Assembly (NCBI GenBank): GCA_028279945.1
Contig: JANQMT010000110.1
Coordinates: forward strand, 1 to 14,665
DNA: 14,665 nt
Source of the DNA: JAKSCF01 sp028279945
Lineage (GTDB): Bacteria > Bacillota > Clostridia > Peptostreptococcales > JAAYPU01
Direction of reading: 5' to 3'
Each line of letters starts with the position of its first letter. Within the stretch, counting starts at the first letter, position 1. Made by a program: the position numbers and the translations under genes. The notes under the pieces were generated by a model. It made no database searches. It was not told the DNA's origin and was given only the letters and a program-made list of their open reading frames with translations. This document shows positions 1-7,433 of this stretch, one piece after another.

Positions 1-764
1 TGCCGGGACATTTTCTCATATCGATATTGTATTTCATCAAAATCAAAACTCGTCTTTAATTTAGTAATCTCATCACCACTACTTAAGCTATTGGTTCCCA
101 CAGATTTGCTCTGAACTTTTTTCTCCGAACGGACTACCAGCCCTTTTTTCATATTCTGCATTTCATCAATTAATTTACATTTTGATAAAATATATTCTTC
201 AGAAATTGATTCCATTTCAAGCAATAACTTTCTGAATTGTACCAGAGATCTTACAGTTGAATTAATATCAATCAAAAAGTACACTACAAGTATGACCAAA
301 ACAGCTTCTCCAAAATGTCTGGGAATAAAATCAACAAATTTAATAACCCATACATGAAAATACCGAAAGATGATCGTCCCAAAAACACCCCAAATCAATG
401 AAAATTCAAGACAAACATATCCTTTTATGTTTAAAGGTCTATCGGTGTAATCCCACCATCTAAGGTGAAATATTTGATACATAACAGCACCGGTCACACC
501 TTCAATTAATGTCGTCCAAAACGTGGTAATCAAGAAAACAATCCAAAGAGGTGCATCACCTGTATGGTAAAAAACATAAGTCGTCCCCTCTACAATAAGA
601 AAGATACCCACGATGCCGACTCCGTATATAGGACAAAATGGACCATATAAAAATCCCCGGTTAATAAATTCTTTTTGTTTAACGTATGCAAAAGCTACTT
701 CAAACACCCATCCTAGCATGGCATATATGACAAAGTAATAAAATAAATCATAAAAACTCGTGAT
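1..764 (-). CDS. CmpB-like putative ABC transporter permease family membrane protein (partial, 3' end off the window)
   Basis: An open minus-strand frame runs from about 764 to the left edge (254 codons visible, no stop). Hand translation gives an N-terminal helix ending in GWVFE (residues 18-22), then NRGFLYGP followed by PIYG (35-48). These are hallmarks, as I recall them, of the 'putative ABC transporter permease' (CmpB, PF06541) membrane family, whose function is not established. Several hydrophobic segments follow up to about residue 155; the rest is charged and Ser-rich, probably cytoplasmic. No ATG, GTG or TTG lies at the expected N-terminus. The frame begins after a TGA with a purine-rich AGAAGGA (about 769-775) just before ATC (762-764), which would give M-T-S-F-Y-D and fit the family. 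The first in-frame ATG (717-719) would cut into the first helix. Family call fairly sure; start uncertain. Confidence 0.75.
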   Translation of the reverse strand, partial: MTSFYDLFYYFVIYAMLGWVFEVAFAYVKQKEFINRGFLYGPFCPIYGVGIVGIFLIVEGTTYVFYHTGDAPLWIVFLITTFWTTLIEGVTGAVMYQIFHLRWWDYTDRPLNIKGYVCLEFSLIWGVFGTIIFRYFHVWVIKFVDFIPRHFGEAVLVILVVYFLIDINSTVRSLVQFRKLLLEMESISEEYILSKCKLIDEMQNMKKGLVVRSEKKVQSKSVGTNSLSSGDEITKLKTSFDFDEIQYRYEKMSR

Positions 765-961
765 ATTTTCCTTCTTTCTACCTGGTATATTTTTAGCTCA
801 AAAATATAGTTATGACATTCCAAACACAATGCAAGCTTATACCCTAGTTGTTTCCACGCTTCAACTTTTTTCTACATTATAATACTCTAAGTGCTTAAAA
901 AATGTTACTAAGTGTTTTTCATACCGGTAGATATTATAGTGAAATTTTGAAATTATGCATC

Positions 962-993
962 AAAAAAACAGGTGAATTCTCATCACCTGTTTT
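962..993 (-). terminator. Rho-independent terminator of the universal stress gene
   Basis: An 11-bp inverted repeat (965-975 with 983-993, stem AAAACAGGTGA) has a 7-nt loop. On the minus strand it is followed by a run of seven T (positions 968 down to 962, the innermost paired with the stem). It lies about 40 nt downstream of the stress-protein stop, separating that gene from the membrane gene further left. Confidence 0.85.
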
Positions 994-1032
994 CAAGCAA
1001 ATCTAAAAGTCTATTGAGTTAGAAACATATTT

Positions 1033-1485
1033 TTACTGCACTACCAATACCGGCTTATGTACAATATGCAAAACCCTAGTGGTCACACTGCCTAGATACA
1101 ATCTTTGCTTCAATGAGCCAATTCCGTTTGAACCCATCACAATAACATCAGGATCATAATCATTTGCATAATCTGCTATCCCTCTGGCTATATTCCCTGT
1201 GGGTTCATCTAATGAAACGGTTTCAACGGGAACTGAAATATCGCTAAAATATTTCTTTGCCTCTTCCAATACTGAGTTGGATTTTTTCTTTGCCTCTTCT
1301 TTTAAATCCGGCAAATTTATTATGTTATTGATTGAGGCATAATGTAAACTCGAAACAATGGATACATCATTCATTACATTCAACAAAACAACTTGACTAT
1401 CAAATGCTCCGGCAAGCTCCTTCGCCTTTACTAATGCCTTTTCAGAATACTCGGATCCATCAATAGGAACTAAAATTTTTTTCAT
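1033..1485 (-). CDS. Universal stress protein, UspA family, ATP-binding type
   Basis: A 150-residue single-domain Usp protein, the usual length for the family. It opens with MKKILVPIDGSEYSEKAL, the typical first strand and nucleotide-contact loop (V-P-x-D-G-S). Near the C-terminus it has the phosphate-binding signature of the ATP-binding subgroup: VMGSNG, then GS, followed by VTTRVL. The spacer between the second and third glycine is 10 residues rather than the 9 I recall as usual. Such proteins are soluble homodimers that bind ATP or AMP and are linked to stress or energy limitation; the precise role is unknown. The frame stays open 18 codons further upstream, but AAGGAGG (1494-1500) sits 8 nt before the ATG at 1485, so that start is chosen. 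It is monocistronic, with its own promoter, leader and terminator. Confidence 0.9.
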   Translation of the reverse strand: MKKILVPIDGSEYSEKALVKAKELAGAFDSQVVLLNVMNDVSIVSSLHYASINNIINLPDLKEEAKKKSNSVLEEAKKYFSDISVPVETVSLDEPTGNIARGIADYANDYDPDVIVMGSNGIGSLKQRLYLGSVTTRVLHIVHKPVLVVQ

Positions 1486-1591
1486 AGATATCGCCTCCTT
1501 TTTTTCATGAAATACACTAACAACTTGGCCGGTTTTCACATAATCACTTTACCCGGCTATCCAAGGTTGCTGAGAAGCAACAGGATCTTAT
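1486..1591 (-). promoter_or_regulatory. Structured 5' leader of the universal stress gene
   Basis: About 105 nt separate the predicted transcription start from the ATG. On the minus strand there is a perfect 6-bp hairpin GTTGCT-TCTC-AGCAAC (1566-1581). A competing longer pairing joins 1561-1569 (CAACCTTGG, one bulge) to 1521-1528 (CCAAGTTG), plus CCGG pairing inside it. The two folds share CAAC (1566-1569), so they exclude each other. I recognise no known riboswitch class here. The ribosome binding site at 1494-1500 is outside both folds. Confidence 0.35.
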
Positions 1592-1597
1592 AATTTA

Positions 1598-1626
1598 AGT
1601 CTAAATCCTAACTTGTCCCATGTCAA
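1598..1626 (-). promoter_or_regulatory. Sigma-A-type promoter of the universal stress gene
   Basis: On the minus strand a perfect -35 TTGACA (1621-1626) is followed after 17 nt by TAGACT (1598-1603; 4 of 6 to TATAAT). Transcription would start near 1591. Confidence 0.6.
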
Positions 1627-1711
1627 CGGATTTGAAAGAATATTTCGATAATACAGACAATTTAACGATGAACCATTACAAATTTGGACAACTTATGGGA
1701 TTAGCAATGGT

Positions 1712-3127
1712 TTACAGTAGTTTTCTAATGGTAAAATTATCCTCAAGCAAAACCCAATTTTGTGGGAATGGATAACCTAAAACCCAATAACTGATGCCTC
1801 TTAGATTATAATTTTTTACGACATCAAATTTTGCTTGAGCACTTCGAGCATCTTCAAACCATACTTCATGCATCTGCCCTTGTTCATCTTGATAACGATA
1901 AAATGGTGACTGGGCTATTGGGTCATACTGGATAGCGGCACCGTACCGGATAGCTCGGTCAACAGCCTCCTGACAGCTGAATGTCTCTGCCTCTTGACCT
2001 GTCACATGAGGAAGCAGCCAATCTCTTGCATAGAGCTGAAAACCAAAAAATAATTTATTTCTTGGCATAACTGAAACCGCATAATCAAGAACGCGTATAA
2101 TCTCATTTAACGGAGAAATAGCGCGTGGCGGGCCTTTTCGCCATCCCCATTCATAGGTCATTAATATAACAAAATCTGCAATTCTGCCATGGGCCTCATA
2201 GTCGTGAGCTTCATACAGCAAACCTGCCTGTTCAGCACTCACCTTTGGAGCCAAAGCAGTAGAAACAAAATACCCTTCTGCGTGTAGTCGGTCTACTGCA
2301 CGCTGAAGAAACTGATTATAGGGTTCCCTATCAGCAGGAAGAACATTCTCAAAATCAATATTTAATCCCTCATAACCTTTTTCCGCCATTATATTAATAA
2401 TGTTTGTAAGTAAATCATCTTGAATCTCTATACTATTGAGAATAATACTTGCAAGATTTTCGCCTAGCTGAGTAGTAGTAAAATTCGTTATGGACATCAT
2501 TGGAACGACACCTTCGGATATTGCAGCATTAACCCCCAGATCATCTTCTATCGGAACAAGGCTTCCATCCTCTCTGATCAAATATGCAAAAGGACTATAA
2601 TATGTCAGGTGCTTACCATCTTTTTTTACAGAAGCAACTGCTTCTTCTCCCATCTCATAAGTATATGCATTCACTTCAATAACAGGTCTTCGTTTACGAG
2701 GAATCACTAACGCCGTACCGGGATATATCAGATTTGGATTTTCAATATCATTGACTTTTAACAAAGTCTGTAACTCAACCCCATACGTCTGAGCTATCTG
2801 CCATAGCGTTTCTCCCCTTTGAACGATGTGGCGAGATGCCGGAATATATAATGTAAGACCGGGATAAATATAGGAAGGATTAACAATTCCATTTGCCTGT
2901 ACAATGGCTTGAACTGTCGTACCATAGACTTGTGCAATTCTCCATAACGTATCTCCCGCTTTTACAGTATAAAAAACATCCTCTGTTGGGATCACTAAAG
3001 ACTGCCCAATCACCAGTTGATTAGGATTTTTAAGTTGGTTTATATCTACTATTTCTGTTACACCAACACCATAGCCGGATGCAATTTGCCATAACGTGTC
3101 CCCTGGCTTTACAACATAAATGAACAT
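1712..3127 (-). CDS. LysM-GH18 peptidoglycan hydrolase, SleL/YaaH-type spore cortex N-acetylglucosaminidase
   Basis: This is a 471-residue protein with three LysM domains (about 3-47, 52-96, 99-143) and a GH18 barrel (about 150-465). The catalytic motif is EGLNIDFE (253-260), with E260 the expected proton donor; the conserved strand MTYEW is at 323-327. SleL/YaaH proteins cleave N-acetylglucosaminyl bonds in muramic-lactam cortex fragments during germination. They typically have two LysM domains and no signal peptide; this one also lacks a signal peptide but has three LysM domains. The first residue of the DxxDxDxE-type motif is Glu here and the second is Asn; the Asn is usual in this subfamily, as I recall. 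The start is the ATG at 3127, with AGAAGG (about 3139-3144) upstream; an in-frame GTG at 3139 overlaps that site and is unlikely. It is divergent from the next LysM gene. I see no clear terminator. Confidence 0.88.
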   Translation of the reverse strand: MFIYVVKPGDTLWQIASGYGVGVTEIVDINQLKNPNQLVIGQSLVIPTEDVFYTVKAGDTLWRIAQVYGTTVQAIVQANGIVNPSYIYPGLTLYIPASRHIVQRGETLWQIAQTYGVELQTLLKVNDIENPNLIYPGTALVIPRKRRPVIEVNAYTYEMGEEAVASVKKDGKHLTYYSPFAYLIREDGSLVPIEDDLGVNAAISEGVVPMMSITNFTTTQLGENLASIILNSIEIQDDLLTNIINIMAEKGYEGLNIDFENVLPADREPYNQFLQRAVDRLHAEGYFVSTALAPKVSAEQAGLLYEAHDYEAHGRIADFVILMTYEWGWRKGPPRAISPLNEIIRVLDYAVSVMPRNKLFFGFQLYARDWLLPHVTGQEAETFSCQEAVDRAIRYGAAIQYDPIAQSPFYRYQDEQGQMHEVWFEDARSAQAKFDVVKNYNLRGISYWVLGYPFPQNWVLLEDNFTIRKLL

Positions 3128-3372
3128 TAAACAATACACCTTCTTTAACTTTTTTACTTTTAATTTATGATGTATTTTAAACTATGTGACAAATCCAGTT
3201 CATTGTTCATCATTTATACCAGAATATCATCCCTTAATATCCATAAATTACATAAAGGATATTAGCAAATTTTGTCGAAATGAGCAGAGGATAGGTAAAA
3301 ATATTAATTTAATGGAAAATAAATCCAAATTATTTAAATTGATTAACATTAAAAAGGAGGACTAACATTAGA
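3128..3372. other. Divergent intergenic region between the two LysM genes
   Basis: This 245-bp, very AT-rich stretch must hold the start signals of both divergent genes. I see the ribosome binding sites (minus, about 3139-3144; plus AAGGAGG, 3354-3360) but no sigma-A promoter good enough to call. The weak candidates are TTGTCA with poor -10s on the minus strand and TTGTCG (3272-3277) 18 nt before TAAAAA on the plus strand. A sporulation sigma factor could be used, but I cannot show a matching motif. Confidence 0.4.
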
Positions 3373-4626
3373 ATGCAACTTAAAAAAATCTTATATTCGG
3401 GACTATTAGGTATAGCCATCTCTATCAGCAGTTTGGGGATTGCATATGGACAAACCCATTATCAAGTACAGACAGGTGATACTTATTGGATCATCAGTCA
3501 AAAGTTTGGCGTATCCTTAAGCCGATTAATGGAAGCCAATCATGCAAATGGTAATGAAATGCTATATATAGGCCAAAACCTGGTCATTCCATCCAACACC
3601 CCCCAAACCATACATACGGTTCAAGCAGGTGATACCTACTGGATCATTAGTCAAAAATACGGTGTGGATATCAATGAATTAATGGCTGCAAATAATGCCA
3701 ATCCATATACCATACTCCATATTGGCCATAAGATTACGATACCATCACAGGTGAAAGAAGTAAAAGAAACCATTTATACCGTACAAGCCGGCGATACCTA
3801 TTGGATCATCAGCCAAAAATATCAAGTCGATCTAATAGAATTAATGGCATACAACGGACACAATGAAAATACGATTCTGCATATTGGACAGAAAATAAAA
3901 ATACCCGAAGCTTCTTCTAATACCGGCAGCAGCTCCTCATCAAATTCGACTGGTAGTGAAGAATCGTACGTTACTTATACAAGCTATACCGTACAAAAAG
4001 GTGATACCATGTGGAGTGTTTCAAACCAGTTTGGAATCCCTCAACAAGAGCTGGCAGATGCTAACAATATTACTACCCAGACAGTATTCAATATTGGAGA
4101 TACTTTAAGGATACCCGTACATCATGTTCCTGTAAAAAATACACCGGGAGAACAATACGGCGAGTATTTAGATTGGTGGGCTGAAGCACAATATGTATTG
4201 CCTATAGGTGCTGAATTTAAGGTAACCGATTTCTATACCGGAAAGTCTTTTATGGCTAAAAGAACCACCGGTACAAATCATGCCGATGTAGAAACTTTAA
4301 CATCAGCAGACACAAACATAATGAAAGAAATATGGAGCGGCTGTTTCAGCTGGGAGAAACGTCCTATAGTCATTGAATATAACGGAAGAAAACTAGCAGC
4401 AAGTGCAGCAGGCATGCCCCATGCAGGAAATGAAAATGTACCCGGCGGTGAATACACCTCATGGAGAAGCTACGATTACGGCGAAGGCTATAATCTAGAC
4501 TGGGTAAAAAATAATGGCATGGAAGGTGTTATTGACGTTCATTTTGCAAACAGCACCAGACATAAAGACAACACTGAAGACGACACCCATCAATGGAATG
4601 TGAAAGTTGCTGCAGGAATCAAATAA
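3373..4626 (+). CDS. Secreted four-LysM protein with uncharacterised conserved C-terminal domain
   Basis: This 417-residue protein has a Sec signal peptide: KK near the N-terminus, a hydrophobic core at about 7-24, and likely cleavage after AYG at 26. Four LysM domains follow (about 29-73, 80-124, 134-178, 204-248), which should bind peptidoglycan or related glycans outside the cell. LysM 3 and 4 are separated by a Ser-rich linker (179-200). The C-terminal 155 residues (262-417) form a separate domain with LDWW (266-269), NHADVE (302-307), GMPHAG (347-352), DVHF (388-391) and further His at 397 and 406. I recognise this pattern from other clostridial LysM proteins but know no assigned function. 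The clustered His could suggest metal binding or catalysis, which is inference. The ribosome binding site AAGGAGG (3354-3360) is 12 nt from the ATG. It is monocistronic, ending in a strong terminator. Confidence 0.88.
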   Translation: MQLKKILYSGLLGIAISISSLGIAYGQTHYQVQTGDTYWIISQKFGVSLSRLMEANHANGNEMLYIGQNLVIPSNTPQTIHTVQAGDTYWIISQKYGVDINELMAANNANPYTILHIGHKITIPSQVKEVKETIYTVQAGDTYWIISQKYQVDLIELMAYNGHNENTILHIGQKIKIPEASSNTGSSSSSNSTGSEESYVTYTSYTVQKGDTMWSVSNQFGIPQQELADANNITTQTVFNIGDTLRIPVHHVPVKNTPGEQYGEYLDWWAEAQYVLPIGAEFKVTDFYTGKSFMAKRTTGTNHADVETLTSADTNIMKEIWSGCFSWEKRPIVIEYNGRKLAASAAGMPHAGNENVPGGEYTSWRSYDYGEGYNLDWVKNNGMEGVIDVHFANSTRHKDNTEDDTHQWNVKVAAGIK

Positions 4627-4637
4627 AAAAAATATAA

Positions 4638-4680
4638 AAAGAGCAAAATCTGCCATATCAGGTTTTGCTCTTTCTATTTT
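4638..4680. terminator. Bidirectional rho-independent terminator between convergent genes
   Basis: An inverted repeat AAAGAGCAAAA (4638-4648) pairs with TTTTGCTCTTT (4663-4673). It extends inward by a T-G wobble and CTG/CAG, leaving a 6-nt loop (4653-4658). On the plus strand it is followed by CTATTTTTAT; on the minus strand by TTTTTATATTTTTTTT. It can therefore end both the LysM gene (plus) and the long catabolic operon (minus). Confidence 0.92.
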
Positions 4681-4703
4681 TATGGATCATTTAAAAAAAC
4701 ATC

Positions 4704-6089
4704 CTATGACCTGCGACATACTCTTTCACGCAGCTCTATTTCCTGATTATTTTGAAATTTTACATAAATATAAAATGGTATTCCTGCAAGCATAAATAGA
4801 AATCCATACATGACTACTTCTGCACCAGAACCATATATTGTGTAGAAAGCATAGATCAATGCAATCAAACCCAATACAGAGTTTTTTATAAAATTAAATG
4901 GATTCAGAGGAACCTCTTTCTTTGCTAAGAGCATAATCTCAGATGCTGCACCAAAAGCATAAAAAACAAGAAGTGACATAACTGCCAACAGCACCAAAAA
5001 GTTATATACGCCTCCCTGATTTGTGATGTAGCTCAAGAACATGATGCCTGTCATCAGTGTTGCATTGATAATCAATGCAGCATAGGGTGTTTGATATTTA
5101 TAATGGACCTTTGCGAATAATTTTGGAAACAATTCTTGCTCCCCAAGAGAATATGCAATTCTAGCTGAAGAAATAATCCAAGCACCGATGCAGCCTAACG
5201 CAGAGACACATACGCCAAGTGAAATAAATCCTCCTGCCCAATAAGCCCCTGTCGCATTTTGAATAATATCAGAAAAAGGTGAACTAGATGAAGCTAAATC
5301 AGGCTGGGACATATTACCTGCCGCCAGAATAACCAGTATTAAATAAAGGATAACAACAAATCCTGTACCCAAAATGGTTGCTTGTTTAATGATCTTAGTA
5401 TTTTTAACTTCCCCTGCATTGACACTCGCCCCTTCGAATCCTGTAAAAGACCAAAGTGTATAAGCCATAGCAATTGATAGAACACCAAACCCTTCTACCT
5501 CTGGTGAAGAAATCGTATTTATATTTTGAACGTCAAAATTCGGAATAGCAATAGCAATAAATACAACAAACGGAAGCAATTTTACAATAGTTAAAATTAA
5601 ATTAATAGAACCTGCTTTTTTTACACCTCTAATATTAATGAATGTATAGACCCAAATAATAAAAGCAGCAATTAGGAATGTATATATACTATTTTGGGAA
5701 AGTGTTGGTATAAAGTAGGATGCATAGCTGAGTCCTCCCATAATTATGGCACCATTTCCAATCCAACAACCACACCAATAGGACCATCCGACAAGAAAAG
5801 ACGGTAATTCACCAAATGCAGCTCTTGTATATGCCACTGCCGAACCTGAAACCGGCAAGCATTCACCAAGCTTTGCAAAGGAGAGAGCAAGTGCTAACGC
5901 ACCGCATCCTGTAATAATCATAGCTAAAATGGCTACCTTAGGATTGGCTAATTCTGCTAACCCCTGTGGTGTCATATAAATACCTGATCCTACCATCTGC
6001 CCAATAATAATAGCAGTTGTTGAAAAAAATCCCAGATCCCTTTTTAATTTATTATCCCGCAGTCCTTGTACTGTATTATTTATATTCAT
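4704..6089 (-). CDS. Amino-acid permease, APC superfamily
   Basis: A 461-residue polytopic membrane protein with about 12 hydrophobic segments and short loops, the usual APC length. The first helix carries GQMVGSGIYMTP (about residues 30-41), matching the unwound helix-1 'GSGI' element that binds the substrate's amino and carboxylate groups in this superfamily. A conserved ASVNAGEVKNT stretch lies at about 220-230, another family signature. It is expected to import or exchange an amino acid across the cytoplasmic membrane; the specific substrate cannot be read from sequence. It is the last gene of the operon that starts with an amino-acid dehydrogenase, so it plausibly imports that enzyme's substrate (inference). 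The start at 6089 is supported by GAAGGTG upstream. The 75-nt gap to the preceding gene contains no clear promoter. The bidirectional terminator lies just downstream. Confidence 0.87.
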   Translation of the reverse strand: MNINNTVQGLRDNKLKRDLGFFSTTAIIIGQMVGSGIYMTPQGLAELANPKVAILAMIITGCGALALALSFAKLGECLPVSGSAVAYTRAAFGELPSFLVGWSYWCGCWIGNGAIIMGGLSYASYFIPTLSQNSIYTFLIAAFIIWVYTFINIRGVKKAGSINLILTIVKLLPFVVFIAIAIPNFDVQNINTISSPEVEGFGVLSIAMAYTLWSFTGFEGASVNAGEVKNTKIIKQATILGTGFVVILYLILVILAAGNMSQPDLASSSSPFSDIIQNATGAYWAGGFISLGVCVSALGCIGAWIISSARIAYSLGEQELFPKLFAKVHYKYQTPYAALIINATLMTGIMFLSYITNQGGVYNFLVLLAVMSLLVFYAFGAASEIMLLAKKEVPLNPFNFIKNSVLGLIALIYAFYTIYGSGAEVVMYGFLFMLAGIPFYIYVKFQNNQEIELRERVCRRS

Positions 6090-6164
6090 CTTTTCACCTT
6101 CTTCAAAATATTAACTTGTATCATTAATCTGATAAAAATAGGTAATAGATGTTTAATTCTGTTT

Positions 6165-7409
6165 CTAATCTACGCCCTCAGCTGACTGAATAGCCTTAGC
6201 TCTTTTATAAATGAAGTAAGATGCAATAATACCTACAACAGAGACAACTGCAAGAAATACAAATATGTAGTTGTATCCCTTTTGCCCCAAATTATCTAAC
6301 CAGGTTCCAAACATAGTTGCCATAAAGAAATCAGGGGTATAACCAATAATCGATGCAATTCCAACTGCTGTTCCCATTACTGCCACTGGAATTCTCGTTT
6401 CATTTGCGATTGAGAAAATAATGCCATAAAGTGCAAGTCCAATTGCCCCCGGAAGTAAGGTATATAAGCTTACTAACGTAACACTGGTTCCCGAAGGAAT
6501 AAATAATACGCCCACAAATAACATGGCTAATATTGCAAACAAAAACGTGAACCACTTACTTGTGGATTTTATCACTTTATCAGCTATTATGCCACTAATA
6601 GGAGCAAGAAGGTAAAATATATAAGTCCTGAATATAGATAAAACGCCGGATTCTTTTGGAGAGATACCTACAACATCCGTTAGATATGGTGTAAAATAAC
6701 TGGTACTTGAATAAATGGAATATCCTGCGAAAATAATAAGTGAGAATATCCATACAATTGGATTCTTAAGCAAATTACCTACCTTAGATAAATCAAAATC
6801 ATTGACCTTAAGTTCTTTCGCTTTTTCTCTGTCTTCTTTTAATATAATCCATAGAAGCAGTGCGGCTATTGTTGTACTTGCGGCATAAATAATAACTGCC
6901 GAAACAAATTGAGCTTTTAAACCTTCAGAAAATCTCATTGCCCAAATAGCAATACCATTTACAACTGCCCCGGTAATGCCATTTCCCGCATAATATAACC
7001 CAAACATGAAGCCTTGTTCTTCAGAAGTACTAATCATCCTAATGGTTTTAAACAATGAAGTCCAAAATACAAAAGCAGTACTTGCTGCAAAAAGAAGCCA
7101 AATAACCAGTGCCACCTTATATCCCATAGAAAACGCATATATTAATGTTAGAACTGAGGTTGAAAGTAAAGAAATAATCATACACTTTTTAGTTGAAAAT
7201 CTGTCTGCAATCATTCCTCCCGGAATATAAAGCAACATACACCCGATAGCATAAATGGATGTTAATAATCCAAGCTGTTGGTTGGTAATCCCCATAGCTG
7301 CAATTTGATGATCGTAGAATACATACCTGATGTAAGGAATAAGATAAATAGAGCCACCACTTAATGACAACGCGAGAACCGATAAATATTTACGTCTTTT
7401 TTCGTTCAC
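6165..7409 (-). CDS. MFS transporter
   Basis: A 414-residue, 12-helix major facilitator. Motif A is present after helix 2 as GGMIADRFSTKK (64-75), and a long charged cytoplasmic loop (about residues 190-210, rich in K and E) separates the two six-helix halves. The substrate is unknown; from its place between the acyl-CoA synthetase and the amino-acid permease it could import the amino acid or export the carboxylic acid product. The start codon is GTG (7407-7409), with GGAGG 8 nt upstream. An ATG at 7414-7416 is nearer the Shine-Dalgarno but out of frame, opening only eight codons, so it is not the start. It lies 24 nt downstream of the synthetase gene. Confidence 0.87.
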   Translation of the reverse strand: MNEKRRKYLSVLALSLSGGSIYLIPYIRYVFYDHQIAAMGITNQQLGLLTSIYAIGCMLLYIPGGMIADRFSTKKCMIISLLSTSVLTLIYAFSMGYKVALVIWLLFAASTAFVFWTSLFKTIRMISTSEEQGFMFGLYYAGNGITGAVVNGIAIWAMRFSEGLKAQFVSAVIIYAASTTIAALLLWIILKEDREKAKELKVNDFDLSKVGNLLKNPIVWIFSLIIFAGYSIYSSTSYFTPYLTDVVGISPKESGVLSIFRTYIFYLLAPISGIIADKVIKSTSKWFTFLFAILAMLFVGVLFIPSGTSVTLVSLYTLLPGAIGLALYGIIFSIANETRIPVAVMGTAVGIASIIGYTPDFFMATMFGTWLDNLGQKGYNYIFVFLAVVSVVGIIASYFIYKRAKAIQSAEGVD

Positions 7410-7433
7410 TTTTCATTCCTCCATTTTATAAAA

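Noticed and set aside
1486..1539. 18-residue N-terminal extension of the universal stress protein
   Set aside because: It lies upstream of a perfect AAGGAGG site 8 nt before the internal ATG, and the family normally begins MKKILVPxDGS.
1560..1585. GAGA tetraloop hairpin read on the plus strand
   Set aside because: Both flanking genes are on the minus strand and no plus-strand promoter or gene is near, so a plus-strand RNA gene is not supported.
4607..4795. 62-codon plus-strand frame after the secreted LysM gene
   Set aside because: It starts inside the LysM gene, reads through the bidirectional terminator and overlaps the permease gene antisense; no ribosome binding site or protein-like composition.
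7390..7416. ATG just upstream of the MFS gene GTG start
   Set aside because: It is 1 nt from the Shine-Dalgarno core, out of frame with the transporter, and ends after eight codons, so it is neither the start nor a likely leader peptide.
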